The position numbers and the translations under genes are program-made. Of a stretch of 36,116 nt of DNA, positions 23,475-32,286 are shown one piece after another (position 1 is the first letter of the stretch; each line of letters begins with the position of its first letter). Source of the stretch: Alphaproteobacteria bacterium (GTDB taxonomy: Bacteria; Pseudomonadota; Alphaproteobacteria; Puniceispirillales; Puniceispirillaceae); NCBI GenBank assembly GCA_022425485.1, contig JAKMFL010000056.1, forward strand, positions 1-36,116, written 5' to 3'. A model generated the notes under the pieces. That model saw only the letters and a list, made by a program, of their open reading frames with translations, was not told the DNA's origin and ran no database searches.

Positions 23475-25324
23475 TGTCTGATAGCTTGCCAAAGCCAACC
23501 CCAAAACCTTCCCTGCCTAAGCGTACCATTCTAGCCTTATTGCTGGAAATTGCCGCCTATGCTGCGCCGCGCGGTAATAAACAAATACGCTACCGCATTA
23601 TTGGTGCCTTTACCTGTCTTGTCCTCGCCAAATCATCTAATATTTTTACCCCTCTTTTATATGGGGGTGCGGTAGATTATGTGAACGGGGATGCGGGTTT
23701 TTCAGCGCTTATCCTATGGTATATTTTAGGCGCTTATGCGCTTAGTCGTCTAGGTCAGCAGGTCTTTTCAGAAGGCAAAGAATATCTTTTTAGCCGTGTA
23801 GCGCAGCGTGCGGTGCGCGGGGCGGCAATGACGGCATTCCGGCATTTGCATTTATTGTCGATGCGCTTTCATTTGGACCGGCAAACGGGCGGGTTAACAC
23901 GCGCGATTGAACGTGGTGCAAAGGGAATGGAATTTATTATGACCAGCGCCGCCTTTGAGGTGGTGCCGCTTTTGGTGGAAGTGGTATTGGTCAGCATTCT
24001 GCTATGGGCTATGTTTGGCTGGCCCTACGCGGTAATTACCTTCGCAACGGTTGCGATTTATGCCCTGTTCACCATAAAGGTGACGGAATGGCGAATGAAG
24101 TTCCGCAGACAAATGAATAAAGCAGATGAGCAAGCTGCAACCAAGGCTGTGGATAGCCTCATTAATTACGAAACAGTGAAATATTTTAACGCGGAAGAGC
24201 ATGAAGCACGACGTTTTGATGTTTCTATGCGTCAATATGAAGATGCGGCAGTGCTGTCGCGCACTTCGCTAGCGGCAGTGAATATTGGCCAAGGGGCGGT
24301 TATCGCGCTTGGTCTTGTTCTGATAATGGGCATTGCTGGACATGATATTCAAGCTGGCAAGCTTAGCGTTGGCGATTTCGTAGCGGTAAATACCTATCTT
24401 TTGCAATTATATCTGCCCTTGAATTTTTTGGGATGGGTTTACCGTGAAATACGCCAATCTTTAATTGATTTAGAACGGATGTTTGGCTTGCTGGATGAGC
24501 ATCCTGATGTTCAGGATAAACAAGGCGCGGCGAGCCTAACCCTTCAAGATGCTCAGATAGAATTTAAAGATGTGCATTTTGCCTATAAGGACAGGGCTAT
24601 TTTAAAAGGGGTTAGCTTTACTGTACCCGCGGGCAAGAAAGTTGCGATTGTTGGGCCAAGCGGCGCTGGAAAATCAACCATATCGCGGCTGTTATTTCGT
24701 TTTTATGACCCGCAAAAAGGCGCTATTGAAATAGATGGCCAGAATGTCCAAGATGTTCAGCAAGCGAGTGTGAGGGGGGCTATTGGCGTCGTGCCCCAAG
24801 ATAGTGTTATGTTTAATGCTAGTATCGGTTACAACATCAATTATGGCCGTGCAGAGGCCAGCCAAGATGAAATTGAAGAAGCGGCTAAACTTGCTTCTAT
24901 AGACAGCTTTATTAAACAATTACCAGAAGGCTATGAGGCCTTGGTTGGCGAGCGCGGCTTAAAGCTGTCTGGCGGCGAGAAACAGCGGGTTGCCATTGCC
25001 CGAGCCATTTTGAAAAAACCATCTATTTTCCTTTTTGATGAGGCCACTTCCGCACTGGATAGCCAGACAGAAAAGCAGATACAATCTGCGTTAAATGAGG
25101 TGTCAGAAAGCCGAACAACACTTATCATTGCGCACCGTCTATCAACCATTGTTGATTGTGATGAAATTCTGGTAATGCGAGAAGGTCAGATAGCTGAGCG
25201 CGGTACCCATGCAGACCTTATTGCAATGGAAGGGCTTTATGCTGCGATGTGGGCTCGCCAAGCGAGTGGCTTTGATATTGAACGGGGACAGACCGCTTTA
25301 TATGAAGCGGCTATCCAGCAATAA
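23474..25324 (+). CDS. Atm1/ABCB7-type ABC exporter
   Basis: A 616-residue half-transporter: a six-helix membrane domain (about residues 40-330) then an ATPase domain with Walker A GPSGAGKS (394-401), signature LSGGEKQR (498-505) and Walker B FLFDEATSALD (519-529). NYETVKYFN (231-239) and the TYLLQLYLPLNFLGWVYREI stretch are characteristic of the Atm1/ABCB7 group, which exports glutathione-linked or persulfide species tied to Fe-S metabolism and heavy-metal detoxification. Its start overlaps the sufA stop by one base, so it is very probably translated with the SUF proteins. The inner-membrane homodimer is the working form in relatives. Confidence 0.93.
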   Translation: MSDSLPKPTPKPSLPKRTILALLLEIAAYAAPRGNKQIRYRIIGAFTCLVLAKSSNIFTPLLYGGAVDYVNGDAGFSALILWYILGAYALSRLGQQVFSEGKEYLFSRVAQRAVRGAAMTAFRHLHLLSMRFHLDRQTGGLTRAIERGAKGMEFIMTSAAFEVVPLLVEVVLVSILLWAMFGWPYAVITFATVAIYALFTIKVTEWRMKFRRQMNKADEQAATKAVDSLINYETVKYFNAEEHEARRFDVSMRQYEDAAVLSRTSLAAVNIGQGAVIALGLVLIMGIAGHDIQAGKLSVGDFVAVNTYLLQLYLPLNFLGWVYREIRQSLIDLERMFGLLDEHPDVQDKQGAASLTLQDAQIEFKDVHFAYKDRAILKGVSFTVPAGKKVAIVGPSGAGKSTISRLLFRFYDPQKGAIEIDGQNVQDVQQASVRGAIGVVPQDSVMFNASIGYNINYGRAEASQDEIEEAAKLASIDSFIKQLPEGYEALVGERGLKLSGGEKQRVAIARAILKKPSIFLFDEATSALDSQTEKQIQSALNEVSESRTTLIIAHRLSTIVDCDEILVMREGQIAERGTHADLIAMEGLYAAMWARQASGFDIERGQTALYEAAIQQ

Positions 25325-26393
25325 TTTCGCCAGTACTAATTTCGCCGGCAATAATTTCGCCAGCAATAATTTAGTAGGCAATAAATTTGAAGATTTAACG
25401 CAAATGAATACAGCCATAACAGATGATAATGAAGGCCAATTTGATACCAGCTTTGTGGGTAAATTGGGCGGGGAAGATATTATATTGCCAGCTACCACCG
25501 CGCGTCCCTATCCTTTGCGGGCGCATTTCTGGCCAACAACGGCCCCTTTTAAGGGCTATTTTTTAATTCTGCCAGGCTTTACAGAATTTTGTGAAAAATA
25601 CGCATTAACAGCGCGTCGTCTGGTCAAACAAGGCTATAGCTGCCTGATTATTGACTGGCCGGGGCAGGGGCGTTCTGGCCATCTGGGAAGCCTCCCGGAA
25701 CTAGTGCATTGCACGCATTTCAGCCAGCATATGGAAGCGCTGGAATTATTACTGGCAGAGGCAGGTTTTACAGAGAAACAATTTACTATTTTAGGACATT
25801 CCATGGGCGGATATTTTGCCCTGCGGACTGCCCATCTCTATCGCCAGCAGGTAAAAGCGGCTATTCTGCTCTCTCCGATGATTGTCCCGCTTTCCCCGCC
25901 TATTTGGTTTACACGCGCGCTGGCACGTCTGCTCATTAGCTTTGGCTATAGTCAAAAATTAGTGCCCTTTAGCCAGATTACGCCGCTAGCAGAAGCCCGT
26001 CGCTTCCGGCTAGATAATGTGCTGACCCGCTATCCAGAAGGGTATGACAGGCAATATCAGATTTTTGAAAAGCACCCTGAATTACGCCGATTTCGTCCCT
26101 CAGTTGGGTGGATATCTGCGGCGTTTGATGCTTGTAAACAAACCAGCTTAAACCCAGAATGGATGGCGCAAATTCATATTCCTGTCTTAACGCTCCTAGC
26201 AGCAGATGAACAGGTGGTGAATCTCGCGCGGGCAAAACAGATGCTGCATCATTTGCCACATCATAGCCAAGTGCTTTTCCCAGATGCACGCCATGAATTA
26301 CTGAACGAATTACCAGAGACCGTGCGCCGCTTGTTTGGCGAGCTAGACCAGTTTTTAGAAGAACTGGAAGGTCGGCCTGATTCTGTTTATTAA
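25302..26393 (+). CDS. Alpha/beta hydrolase, lysophospholipase/monoacylglycerol lipase type
   Basis: A 363-residue protein if it starts at 25302. The nucleophile elbow is GHSMGG, with an oxyanion-side LPGFTEFCEKY, acid candidate in LLAADEQVV and catalytic His in DARHELLNELPE, all fitting the PldB/monoglyceride lipase group (Ser-Asp-His). It probably hydrolyses lysolipids or acylglycerols. The start is uncertain: ATG 25302 lies inside the exporter gene and makes an N-terminus of NNFAS-type pentapeptides from a 15-bp repeat, while ATG 25404 would leave the repeat untranslated. Neither has a good SD. It is downstream of the SUF operon without evident functional link. Confidence 0.88.
   Translation: MKRLSSNNFASTNFAGNNFASNNLVGNKFEDLTQMNTAITDDNEGQFDTSFVGKLGGEDIILPATTARPYPLRAHFWPTTAPFKGYFLILPGFTEFCEKYALTARRLVKQGYSCLIIDWPGQGRSGHLGSLPELVHCTHFSQHMEALELLLAEAGFTEKQFTILGHSMGGYFALRTAHLYRQQVKAAILLSPMIVPLSPPIWFTRALARLLISFGYSQKLVPFSQITPLAEARRFRLDNVLTRYPEGYDRQYQIFEKHPELRRFRPSVGWISAAFDACKQTSLNPEWMAQIHIPVLTLLAADEQVVNLARAKQMLHHLPHHSQVLFPDARHELLNELPETVRRLFGELDQFLEELEGRPDSVY
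25320..25390 (+). repeat. 15-bp tandem repeat at the exporter/hydrolase junction
   Basis: Units at 25320, 25335, 25350 and 25365 follow AATAATTTCGCCAGC with one to five changes, and a fifth partial unit starts at 25380. The first unit contains the stop codon of the exporter gene. Read in the hydrolase frame they give NNFAS, TNFAG, NNFAS, NNLVG. Confidence 0.9.
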
Positions 26394-26417
26394 GATTAAG
26401 TGTGCGCTAGCAGCTTA

Positions 26418-27176
26418 TTAAGCGGTGAATTGCTCAGAAATAATCCGCTTGGACAGCCCATGTCCCTCATCATGCAGAAGCGGGATAGTAATATTATCAT
26501 CCTGCGTGATAAGGGCGCTGCCGATATCACGAAATTCTATATTATCTGCGGTTACGGATTGCGGACGAAAATCAGCTTCTAGCACTTCAAAACGAACCTT
26601 GCTTCCTGCGGGTAACAGGGCGCCGCGCCACCGCCTTGGCCGGAAAGGGGAAATAGGGGTCAGGGCAAGCAGATCGGCGCCAATGGGCAGAATAGGGCCA
26701 TGTGCAGATAAATTATAGGCGGTAGAGCCAGCAGGGGTTGCAACCAACACCCCATCACAAACCAGCATATCCATTTCCAGCACGTCATTTATGTAAATCG
26801 CACAATGCGCTGCATTGTGGGTTTGGCGCAATAATGACACTTCATTAATGGCAATAGCCGAATGGGTAACGCCGCTAATATCTGTTGCGTGTAAACGCAG
26901 CGGGTGCAAGGGTGCTGTTTCGGCTGTTTTGATACGCTCTAGCAAATCAGCATCGCTAAAATCATTCATTAAAAAGCCAACACGTCCACAATTCATGCCA
27001 AAAAGGGGCTTCCCATGGCGGATACTCTCGCGCATCGTGTGAAGCATTTGGCCATCACCGCCTAAAACAACAATAACCTCCGCTTCTTCAACGCTATACT
27101 GACCGTATTGCTGGCTCAAAGCGTCTAGCCGACTGATGGATTCAGCATGGGTGGAGGCAACAAAATGAAGCTTCAT
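26418..27176 (-). CDS. nadK: NAD kinase
   Basis: A 252-residue NAD kinase that makes NADP from NAD and ATP. The GGDG motif is at residues 39-42, GMNCGRVGFLMN follows, then NEVSLLR and the substrate loop TPAGSTAYNLSAHGPIL. The length is at the short end of the family, as in other alphaproteobacteria. Its ATG at 27176 lies 13 bases inside a possible upstream ORF that has the better SD, so translation may be controlled or coupled there. It converges on the hydrolase gene across a 24-base gap. Confidence 0.95.
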   Translation of the reverse strand: MKLHFVASTHAESISRLDALSQQYGQYSVEEAEVIVVLGGDGQMLHTMRESIRHGKPLFGMNCGRVGFLMNDFSDADLLERIKTAETAPLHPLRLHATDISGVTHSAIAINEVSLLRQTHNAAHCAIYINDVLEMDMLVCDGVLVATPAGSTAYNLSAHGPILPIGADLLALTPISPFRPRRWRGALLPAGSKVRFEVLEADFRPQSVTADNIEFRDIGSALITQDDNITIPLLHDEGHGLSKRIISEQFTA

Positions 27177-27189
27177 AATTAACTCTCAT
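27142..27189 (-). other. Possible overlapping upstream ORF at nadK
   Basis: An ATG at 27189 with GGAG seven bases upstream opens a 15-codon frame (MRVNYEASFCCLHPC) that ends inside nadK, out of frame with it. The nadK ATG itself has only GAGAG nearby. This could be a leader ORF, chance, or a sequence error. Confidence 0.3.
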
Positions 27190-27395
27190 AAGCCAGCTCC
27201 TTATTTGTGCATAAAAGGGGGCTGGCCAGACGATAATTTACATCAAAATTTATGTTTAAATGAACATATAGAACTCTGATGTTTTACGCAAACCAGCGCT
27301 GCTTTGGACTTGTCATTAGCTTCCCTGTTTGCCATCTGATAGAGTGGGGGTGCATAAAGCTATAAGCTAAACAAAGTTTTAAAGGAGTTTCAGCA

Positions 27396-28283
27396 ATGAG
27401 CGGCTTTGATATTGCTCCTGAACCCGATGCAGAAGGCCTGACAGCTAATTTGCAAGGTCTAGATGCGCAAGGTCAGCCCATCAGCCTGCCTGTTGTGCAA
27501 GAGCGTCCGTTGACCATTTACCTGAACCGCCAAGAAATTATCACCGCCATGACACTTGGGGATAGGCCCAAGGAAATGGCGGTTGGCTTCTTATTTAACC
27601 AAAATATGCTGAAACGCGGCGATGTCATCATAGGCATTGATTATGATGATGACATTGATGTGGTGGTTGTCCGTACGGCTCATGAAACCGATTATGAAGC
27701 CAAGCTGCAAAAAAAGATACGCACCAGCGGCTGTGCGCAGGGCACTGTATTCGGGGATATTATGGAACGGTTTGAGGCGATATCGCTCGCCTCGGATACC
27801 CAGCTATCCACCAGCCAACTCGTAGCTTTATCCAAACAGATAAACACTGTGCCTAGCCTGTATTTAAAGGCCGGGGCCATACATGGGTGTGTTTTATGTA
27901 CGCCGAATCGTCCGCTTGTCTATATTGAGGATATTGGCCGTCATAATGCGGTAGATAAAATTGCTGGGCATATGTTTTTAAACAATGTTTCTGGCCATGA
28001 TAAGATTTTTTACACCACGGGCAGGCTAACCAGTGAGATGGTCATTAAAACGGTGCTGATGGAGGTGCCTATTCTGGTCTCTAGGTCTGGTTTTACCCAA
28101 AAAGGGGTAGAGCTTGCGCAGCAGGCAGGTCTTACCCTTATAGGCCGCGCAAGAGGCAGCCGTTTTATCGCGCTTTCTGGCACGGAGCGTATAATTTTTG
28201 ACCAAACCGAAAATTCAGAGGACGCAGGAGATTTCTCTGAAAAAGCTTCTGCGCAGCGCGCCTTTTATGATCAAAATAGATAG
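27396..28283 (+). CDS. fdhD: Formate dehydrogenase accessory sulfurtransferase FdhD
   Basis: A 295-residue FdhD. Diagnostic parts are RPLTIYLNRQEI, PKEMAVGFLFNQ, SGCAQGTVFGD with Cys113, AGAIHGCVLC and YIEDIGRHNAVDKIAG (178-191). FdhD moves sulfur to the molybdenum cofactor so that formate dehydrogenase becomes active. The E. coli protein has a CxxC at the Cys113 position; here a single Cys followed by AQG is present, as in another clade of the family. A good AAAGGAG SD precedes the ATG. mobA follows five bases after its stop, while no formate dehydrogenase lies in the window. Confidence 0.94.
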   Translation: MSGFDIAPEPDAEGLTANLQGLDAQGQPISLPVVQERPLTIYLNRQEIITAMTLGDRPKEMAVGFLFNQNMLKRGDVIIGIDYDDDIDVVVVRTAHETDYEAKLQKKIRTSGCAQGTVFGDIMERFEAISLASDTQLSTSQLVALSKQINTVPSLYLKAGAIHGCVLCTPNRPLVYIEDIGRHNAVDKIAGHMFLNNVSGHDKIFYTTGRLTSEMVIKTVLMEVPILVSRSGFTQKGVELAQQAGLTLIGRARGSRFIALSGTERIIFDQTENSEDAGDFSEKASAQRAFYDQNR

Positions 28284-28288
28284 GCTTA

Positions 28289-28921
28289 ATGCGCAAAATG
28301 TATGACCAAAATGAGATTGCGGTAGGGTTTTTGGCTGGCGGGTTAGCGCGGCGTATGGGCGGCAGGGCAAAGGCTATGCTGCAGGTTGGCGGGCGCACGG
28401 TTCTAGATCGGCAATTATCAGCAACATCCCAGCATTCTATCCGGCTGCTAAATGTAAATGGGGATGCTGTTCAATATCAGGCAGTTGGACTGCCGATTGT
28501 GCCAGATAATATTGAGGGGTATCCCGGCCCGCTAGCAGGTATTCTGGCTTGCCTTGACTATCTGGCTGACCATCATGCGGATGTCTTATATCTGCTCTCT
28601 TGTGCAACAGACGCCCCCTTTATTCCTGCAGATTTAGCCCAAAGGCTGGCTGCCGGAATGGATAAGCAGAAGGCCATATTAGCGCAAGCAAGATCGAATG
28701 GGCAACGTCATCCTGTCTTTGGCTTGTGGCCAGTGTCGCTTCGGGGGCATCTGCGCACAGCCCTTACAGAAGATGGCTTGCGCAAAATTGACGATTTTAC
28801 GGCCTTTTATGCGACCGCAATTATAGATTTTCACGATAAGCCTGACCCGTTTCTAAATGTTAATCGGCCAGAAGATTTGGAACGCGCCGAAGCTATGCTC
28901 GCTGACAAGCATGATGGTTAA
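28289..28921 (+). CDS. mobA: Molybdenum cofactor guanylyltransferase MobA
   Basis: A 210-residue nucleotidyltransferase with the family loop FLAGGLARRMGGRAKAML (residues 14-31), where Lys28 takes the place of the usual DK lysine, PDNIEGYPGPLAGILACLDY, CATDAPFIP and RHPVFGLWP. It attaches GMP to molybdopterin to give the bis-MGD cofactor used by formate dehydrogenase and related enzymes. It lies five bases after fdhD in the same operon, which fits joint service to a molybdoenzyme coded elsewhere. The ATG at 28298 is an alternative start. Confidence 0.94.
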   Translation: MRKMYDQNEIAVGFLAGGLARRMGGRAKAMLQVGGRTVLDRQLSATSQHSIRLLNVNGDAVQYQAVGLPIVPDNIEGYPGPLAGILACLDYLADHHADVLYLLSCATDAPFIPADLAQRLAAGMDKQKAILAQARSNGQRHPVFGLWPVSLRGHLRTALTEDGLRKIDDFTAFYATAIIDFHDKPDPFLNVNRPEDLERAEAMLADKHDG

Positions 28922-29024
28922 AATATTCGCCTTTTTTCCCTGTTCCTGTTAGATAACAAGCAAGGGTGCACGCGTTTGAGATTACCGCCTATTTGGTGCG
29001 CATTTTACAAGAGAGTAAGAAGTA

Positions 29025-29963
29025 ATGGCAGATAAAGCAGATGAAATCCTAACCACCATGTTTGATGTGTATCAAGTGGCTTTGCGCGATCTGCAGGGGC
29101 GGTGCGATAATGCCCTGCAACAGGCCCGTGATATGATTTTATCTGCTCAGGGCAGCGTAATTGTTTGTGGTATGGGAAAATCAGGTCTGGTTGGGCGTAA
29201 AATATCTGCGACCTTATCCTCAACTGGCACCCCGTCTGTGTTTCTACATCCTGCTGAAGCTATGCATGGCGACCTTGGGGTTGTGCGTAAAGGGGATGTG
29301 ATGATCCTCATCTCTTATTCTGGCGAAACAGAAGAAATTGTGCGCTTACTGCCTGCTTTACGGCGGTTAGAGGTGAAGATTATTGCGATTGTTGGGCAGG
29401 TGAATTCATCTCTTGGTAAGGCGGCCTCTATTTGTCTGGATGCAGCAGTGGATAAAGAAGCATGTCCGCTGAATCTAGCGCCAACCACCTCTACCCTGAC
29501 CACTTTGGTGTTAGGGGATGCGCTGGCCATATTATTGATGCGCGAACGTGGTTTCCAGTCGGTTGATTTTGCCGCTACCCATCCGGGCGGTAAGCTTGGC
29601 AAAAAGCTTTTAAATACCGTAGGCGATGTCATGCGCACACATGAATTGCCCTTTGTTAGCGCAGATACGCCGATGACTGATGTGATTTTGAAAATGACGG
29701 AAGGGCGCTTGGGGCTAGCGCTGATAGGAGCGCCTGATAAGCTGCAAGGTATTATTACCGATGGTGATTTGCGGCGGATGCTGGTTGAAGGGGGGAGCCT
29801 TTCAGACACCAAAGCACATCAAGTAATGAACCCTGCACCGCAAACTATTCCCGCTGACATGCCTCTAGGTTCAGCTGAAGAGCTGATGACAGATGCTAGA
29901 ATTCAATGTCTGGTGGTAACCGATAAAGCTGGCACGGTAGCTGGCGTTATTCAGATTTTCTAG
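29025..29963 (+). CDS. kdsD: Arabinose-5-phosphate isomerase (KpsF/GutQ/KdsD family)
   Basis: A 312-residue protein: an SIS sugar isomerase domain with VCGMGKSGLVGRKISATLSSTG, HPAEAMHGDLG and ISYSGETEE (about residues 45-104), APTTSTLTTLVLGDALA, the His-Pro-Gly-Gly in THPGGKLGKKL, then two CBS domains (about 205-312). It converts ribulose 5-phosphate to arabinose 5-phosphate, the first step to KDO of lipopolysaccharide, so the organism probably makes a KDO-containing outer membrane. The gene is followed by queA after 22 bases. Confidence 0.95.
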   Translation: MADKADEILTTMFDVYQVALRDLQGRCDNALQQARDMILSAQGSVIVCGMGKSGLVGRKISATLSSTGTPSVFLHPAEAMHGDLGVVRKGDVMILISYSGETEEIVRLLPALRRLEVKIIAIVGQVNSSLGKAASICLDAAVDKEACPLNLAPTTSTLTTLVLGDALAILLMRERGFQSVDFAATHPGGKLGKKLLNTVGDVMRTHELPFVSADTPMTDVILKMTEGRLGLALIGAPDKLQGIITDGDLRRMLVEGGSLSDTKAHQVMNPAPQTIPADMPLGSAEELMTDARIQCLVVTDKAGTVAGVIQIF

Positions 29964-29985
29964 CGCTTCTTCTTTCGTGGTTCTT

Positions 29986-31053
29986 ATGCTTGATAAGCTA
30001 TCTGATTTTGATTTTGAATTGCCAGCAAAGGCAATTGCGCAAAAACCTGCTGACCCTAGGGAGGCGGCACGCTTGCTGTATCCGCAGGGTGAGCGTTTTA
30101 GGGATCATGTAATTGCTGACTTACCGGATTTGTTGCGTGCAGGGGATTTGCTGATCGTCAATAATACCCGCGTCATTCCGGCTCAGTTAACAGGGCGCAA
30201 AGGCGAGGGGCGTATCCGTTTCACCCTGCATAAGCGTGAAGCTAGCGATAGCTGGCAGGCCTTTGCAAAGCCCGCTAAGAAATGTATTCCCGGTACGATT
30301 ATCTCTTTTGAAGAGGGCTTATCTGCTGAGGTAGCTGAGAAGTTAGCAGATGGTGCGGTTAATCTGCGTTTTAACCGTTCTGGTGAAGCCCTAGATGCCG
30401 CTATAGAGGCAGTTGGGGCTATGCCCTTGCCGCCCTATATAAAACGCCCAGATGGCGCGGATGACGCCGATAAACAAGACTATCAAACTGTCTTTGCACG
30501 CCATACTGGCGCGGTAGCTGCCCCCACAGCTGGCTTGCATTTCACCGATAGCTTGAAACAGCGTTTAATGGAAAAAGGGGTTCGTTTTAGCGAGGTTACT
30601 TTGCATGTTGGGGCAGGAACGTTTTTGCCGGTAAAGGTGGACGCTATCCATCAGCACCAGATGCATTCTGAATGGGGCGAGGTTAGCGCAGGCGTGGTAA
30701 CCTCTATTCAGGAAACAAAGGATAAGGGTGGGCGCGTTATATGTGTCGGCACTACGAGTTTAAGGATCCTAGAAGCGGCCTATCAGGCCAATGGCGAGCT
30801 AGCCCCCTTTACCGGTGAGACAGATATTTTTATCACGCCGGGCTATCAGTTTGGCGTCGTAGATATGCTGCTTACTAATTTTCATCTGCCGCGCTCAACC
30901 TTGCTCATGCTCGTTAGCGCCTTTTCTGGTCATGAACAGATTCTGTCTGCCTATCATTATGCTATAGAACAGGGATATCGCTTTTTCAGCTATGGGGATG
31001 CCTGCTTGCTAAGCTGTATGCATAAAGCAGCCTCTGATAGCAGGCCGAAATAG
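29986..31053 (+). CDS. queA: S-adenosylmethionine:tRNA ribosyltransferase-isomerase QueA
   Basis: A 355-residue QueA. LSDFDFELPAKAIAQKPADPREAARLL starts the protein; LLIVNNTRVIPAQLTGRKG, YQTVFARHTGAVAAPTAGLHFT, TLHVGAGTFLPVK and ITPGYQFGVVDMLLTNFHLPRSTLLMLVSAF are family blocks. It moves the ribose of SAM onto the preQ1 base in tRNA to form epoxyqueuosine. A GTG three codons upstream is in frame, but the ATG at 29986 fits the family N-terminus. There is no clear SD, so coupling with kdsD is possible. It is followed by tgt and queG, in chemical order of neighbours. Confidence 0.96.
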   Translation: MLDKLSDFDFELPAKAIAQKPADPREAARLLYPQGERFRDHVIADLPDLLRAGDLLIVNNTRVIPAQLTGRKGEGRIRFTLHKREASDSWQAFAKPAKKCIPGTIISFEEGLSAEVAEKLADGAVNLRFNRSGEALDAAIEAVGAMPLPPYIKRPDGADDADKQDYQTVFARHTGAVAAPTAGLHFTDSLKQRLMEKGVRFSEVTLHVGAGTFLPVKVDAIHQHQMHSEWGEVSAGVVTSIQETKDKGGRVICVGTTSLRILEAAYQANGELAPFTGETDIFITPGYQFGVVDMLLTNFHLPRSTLLMLVSAFSGHEQILSAYHYAIEQGYRFFSYGDACLLSCMHKAASDSRPK

Positions 31054-31080
31054 GCTTAAATAGAACCGGAGCTTGAATGG

Positions 31081-32265
31081 ATGCCAGATAATCAGTCAAA
31101 AGATAATCAGTCAAAAGACAAACACCCAGAAATCAAACGCCCAGAATTTAATTTTACTATTCACGCAACCGATGGCAAGGCGCGGCGCGGTGTGGTACAG
31201 ACCGCATGGGGAGCAGTCGACACGCCTGTATTCATGCCGGTCGGCACAGCTGCATCTGTAAAGGCGATGATGCCATGGCAGGTAGCTGAAACTGGTGCAC
31301 AGATTATTTTATCAAATACCTATCATTTGATGTTGCGTCCGGGCGCAGATCGGATTGAAAAACTAGGCGGTGTGCGTAAATTGATGGGGTGGGATGGGCC
31401 CCTTCTGACCGATTCTGGCGGTTTTCAGGTAATGTCATTAGGCCCGCTTCGTAAAATTGACGAAGAAGGGGTAACCTTTAAATCTCATCTTGATGGTAGC
31501 CGTTATAAATTAACGCCCGAGAGTTCAACCGAGATCCAGCATAAGCTGGATGCTACCATTACAATGGCTTTTGATGAATGCACCCCCTATCCGTGCACCA
31601 AAGAAGAGGCAGAAGAAAGCATGGCACTTTCGATGCGCTGGGCAGAGCGGTCACGCAATGCGTTTGTTGCGCGCACAGGCTATGGCCAATTTGGCATTGT
31701 GCAAGGTTCTGTCTTTGAAGATCTGCGTCAGAAATCTGTTAATCAGCTAACGAATATTGGATTTGAAGGCTATGCCATTGGCGGGTTAGCTGTAGGAGAG
31801 GGGCAGGAATTAATGTTCGACACGCTGGATTTTACCACCCCGATGATGCCTGAAGATAAGCCGCGCTATTTGATGGGCGTTGGTAAGCCTAGCGATATTG
31901 TTGGGGCGGTGATGCGCGGGGTGGATATGTTTGATTGCGTGTTGCCAACGCGTTCTGGGCGCACGGCACAAGGCTTTACCCGCAGAGGGGCTGTGAATAT
32001 TCGCAATGCTCGCCATGCTGAGGATACACGCCCCCTTGATAGTGAATGCGGCTGCCCTGCCTGTTCTAAATTTAGCCGTGCTTATTTACATCACCTATTC
32101 AAAGCAGATGAAATTCAAGGCTTAATGCTCCTTACTTGGCATAATTTGAGATATTATCAGGACTTAATGGCGGGTTTGCGCTACGCTATTGAGCAGGGGC
32201 AATTAGCTGATTTTGCAGCAGATTTTGATGCCCAACAGGCACGCGGAGATATCGACCCGCTTTAA
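31081..32265 (+). CDS. tgt: tRNA-guanine transglycosylase
   Basis: A 394-residue enzyme that swaps the guanine of position 34 in GUN tRNAs for preQ1. [33 protein letters not shown] and the nucleophile Asp285 in [10 protein letters not shown] are present; zinc ligands are Cys323, Cys325, Cys328 and His354, offset by 21 from E. coli. The difference is an N-terminal arm of about 20 residues carrying the exact repeat [10 protein letters not shown] from a 15-bp duplication. A GGAG SD is 10 bases before the ATG. It begins 27 bases after queA. Confidence 0.97.
   Translation: MPDNQSKDNQSKDKHPEIKRPEFNFTIHATDGKARRGVVQTAWGAVDTPVFMPVGTAASVKAMMPWQVAETGAQIILSNTYHLMLRPGADRIEKLGGVRKLMGWDGPLLTDSGGFQVMSLGPLRKIDEEGVTFKSHLDGSRYKLTPESSTEIQHKLDATITMAFDECTPYPCTKEEAEESMALSMRWAERSRNAFVARTGYGQFGIVQGSVFEDLRQKSVNQLTNIGFEGYAIGGLAVGEGQELMFDTLDFTTPMMPEDKPRYLMGVGKPSDIVGAVMRGVDMFDCVLPTRSGRTAQGFTRRGAVNIRNARHAEDTRPLDSECGCPACSKFSRAYLHHLFKADEIQGLMLLTWHNLRYYQDLMAGLRYAIEQGQLADFAADFDAQQARGDIDPL
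31087..31146 (+). repeat. In-frame 15-bp tandem repeat at the start of tgt
   Basis: Two identical units GATAATCAGTCAAAA (31087-31101, 31102-31116) are followed by two related 15-base units, GACAAACACCCAGAA and ATCAAACGCCCAGAA. All are in frame and lie in an N-terminal extension of Tgt. Confidence 0.85.
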
Positions 32266-32286
32266 TAAAAAACGGCGATAAAAAAA

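Noticed and set aside
25320-25390. CRISPR array or true pentapeptide-repeat protein
   Set aside because: The 15-bp units abut without spacers, so it is not CRISPR; with fewer than five units and a hydrolase following, it is a tandem duplication and not a pentapeptide-repeat fold.
29315-29812. Minus-strand ORF of 165 codons
   Set aside because: It lies wholly inside kdsD in antisense and shows no family feature; its composition follows from the codon pattern of the real gene.
29964-31080. preQ1 riboswitch in front of queA or tgt
   Set aside because: The gaps are only 22 and 27 bases, too short for the aptamer, and no fitting hairpin and A-rich tail is present.
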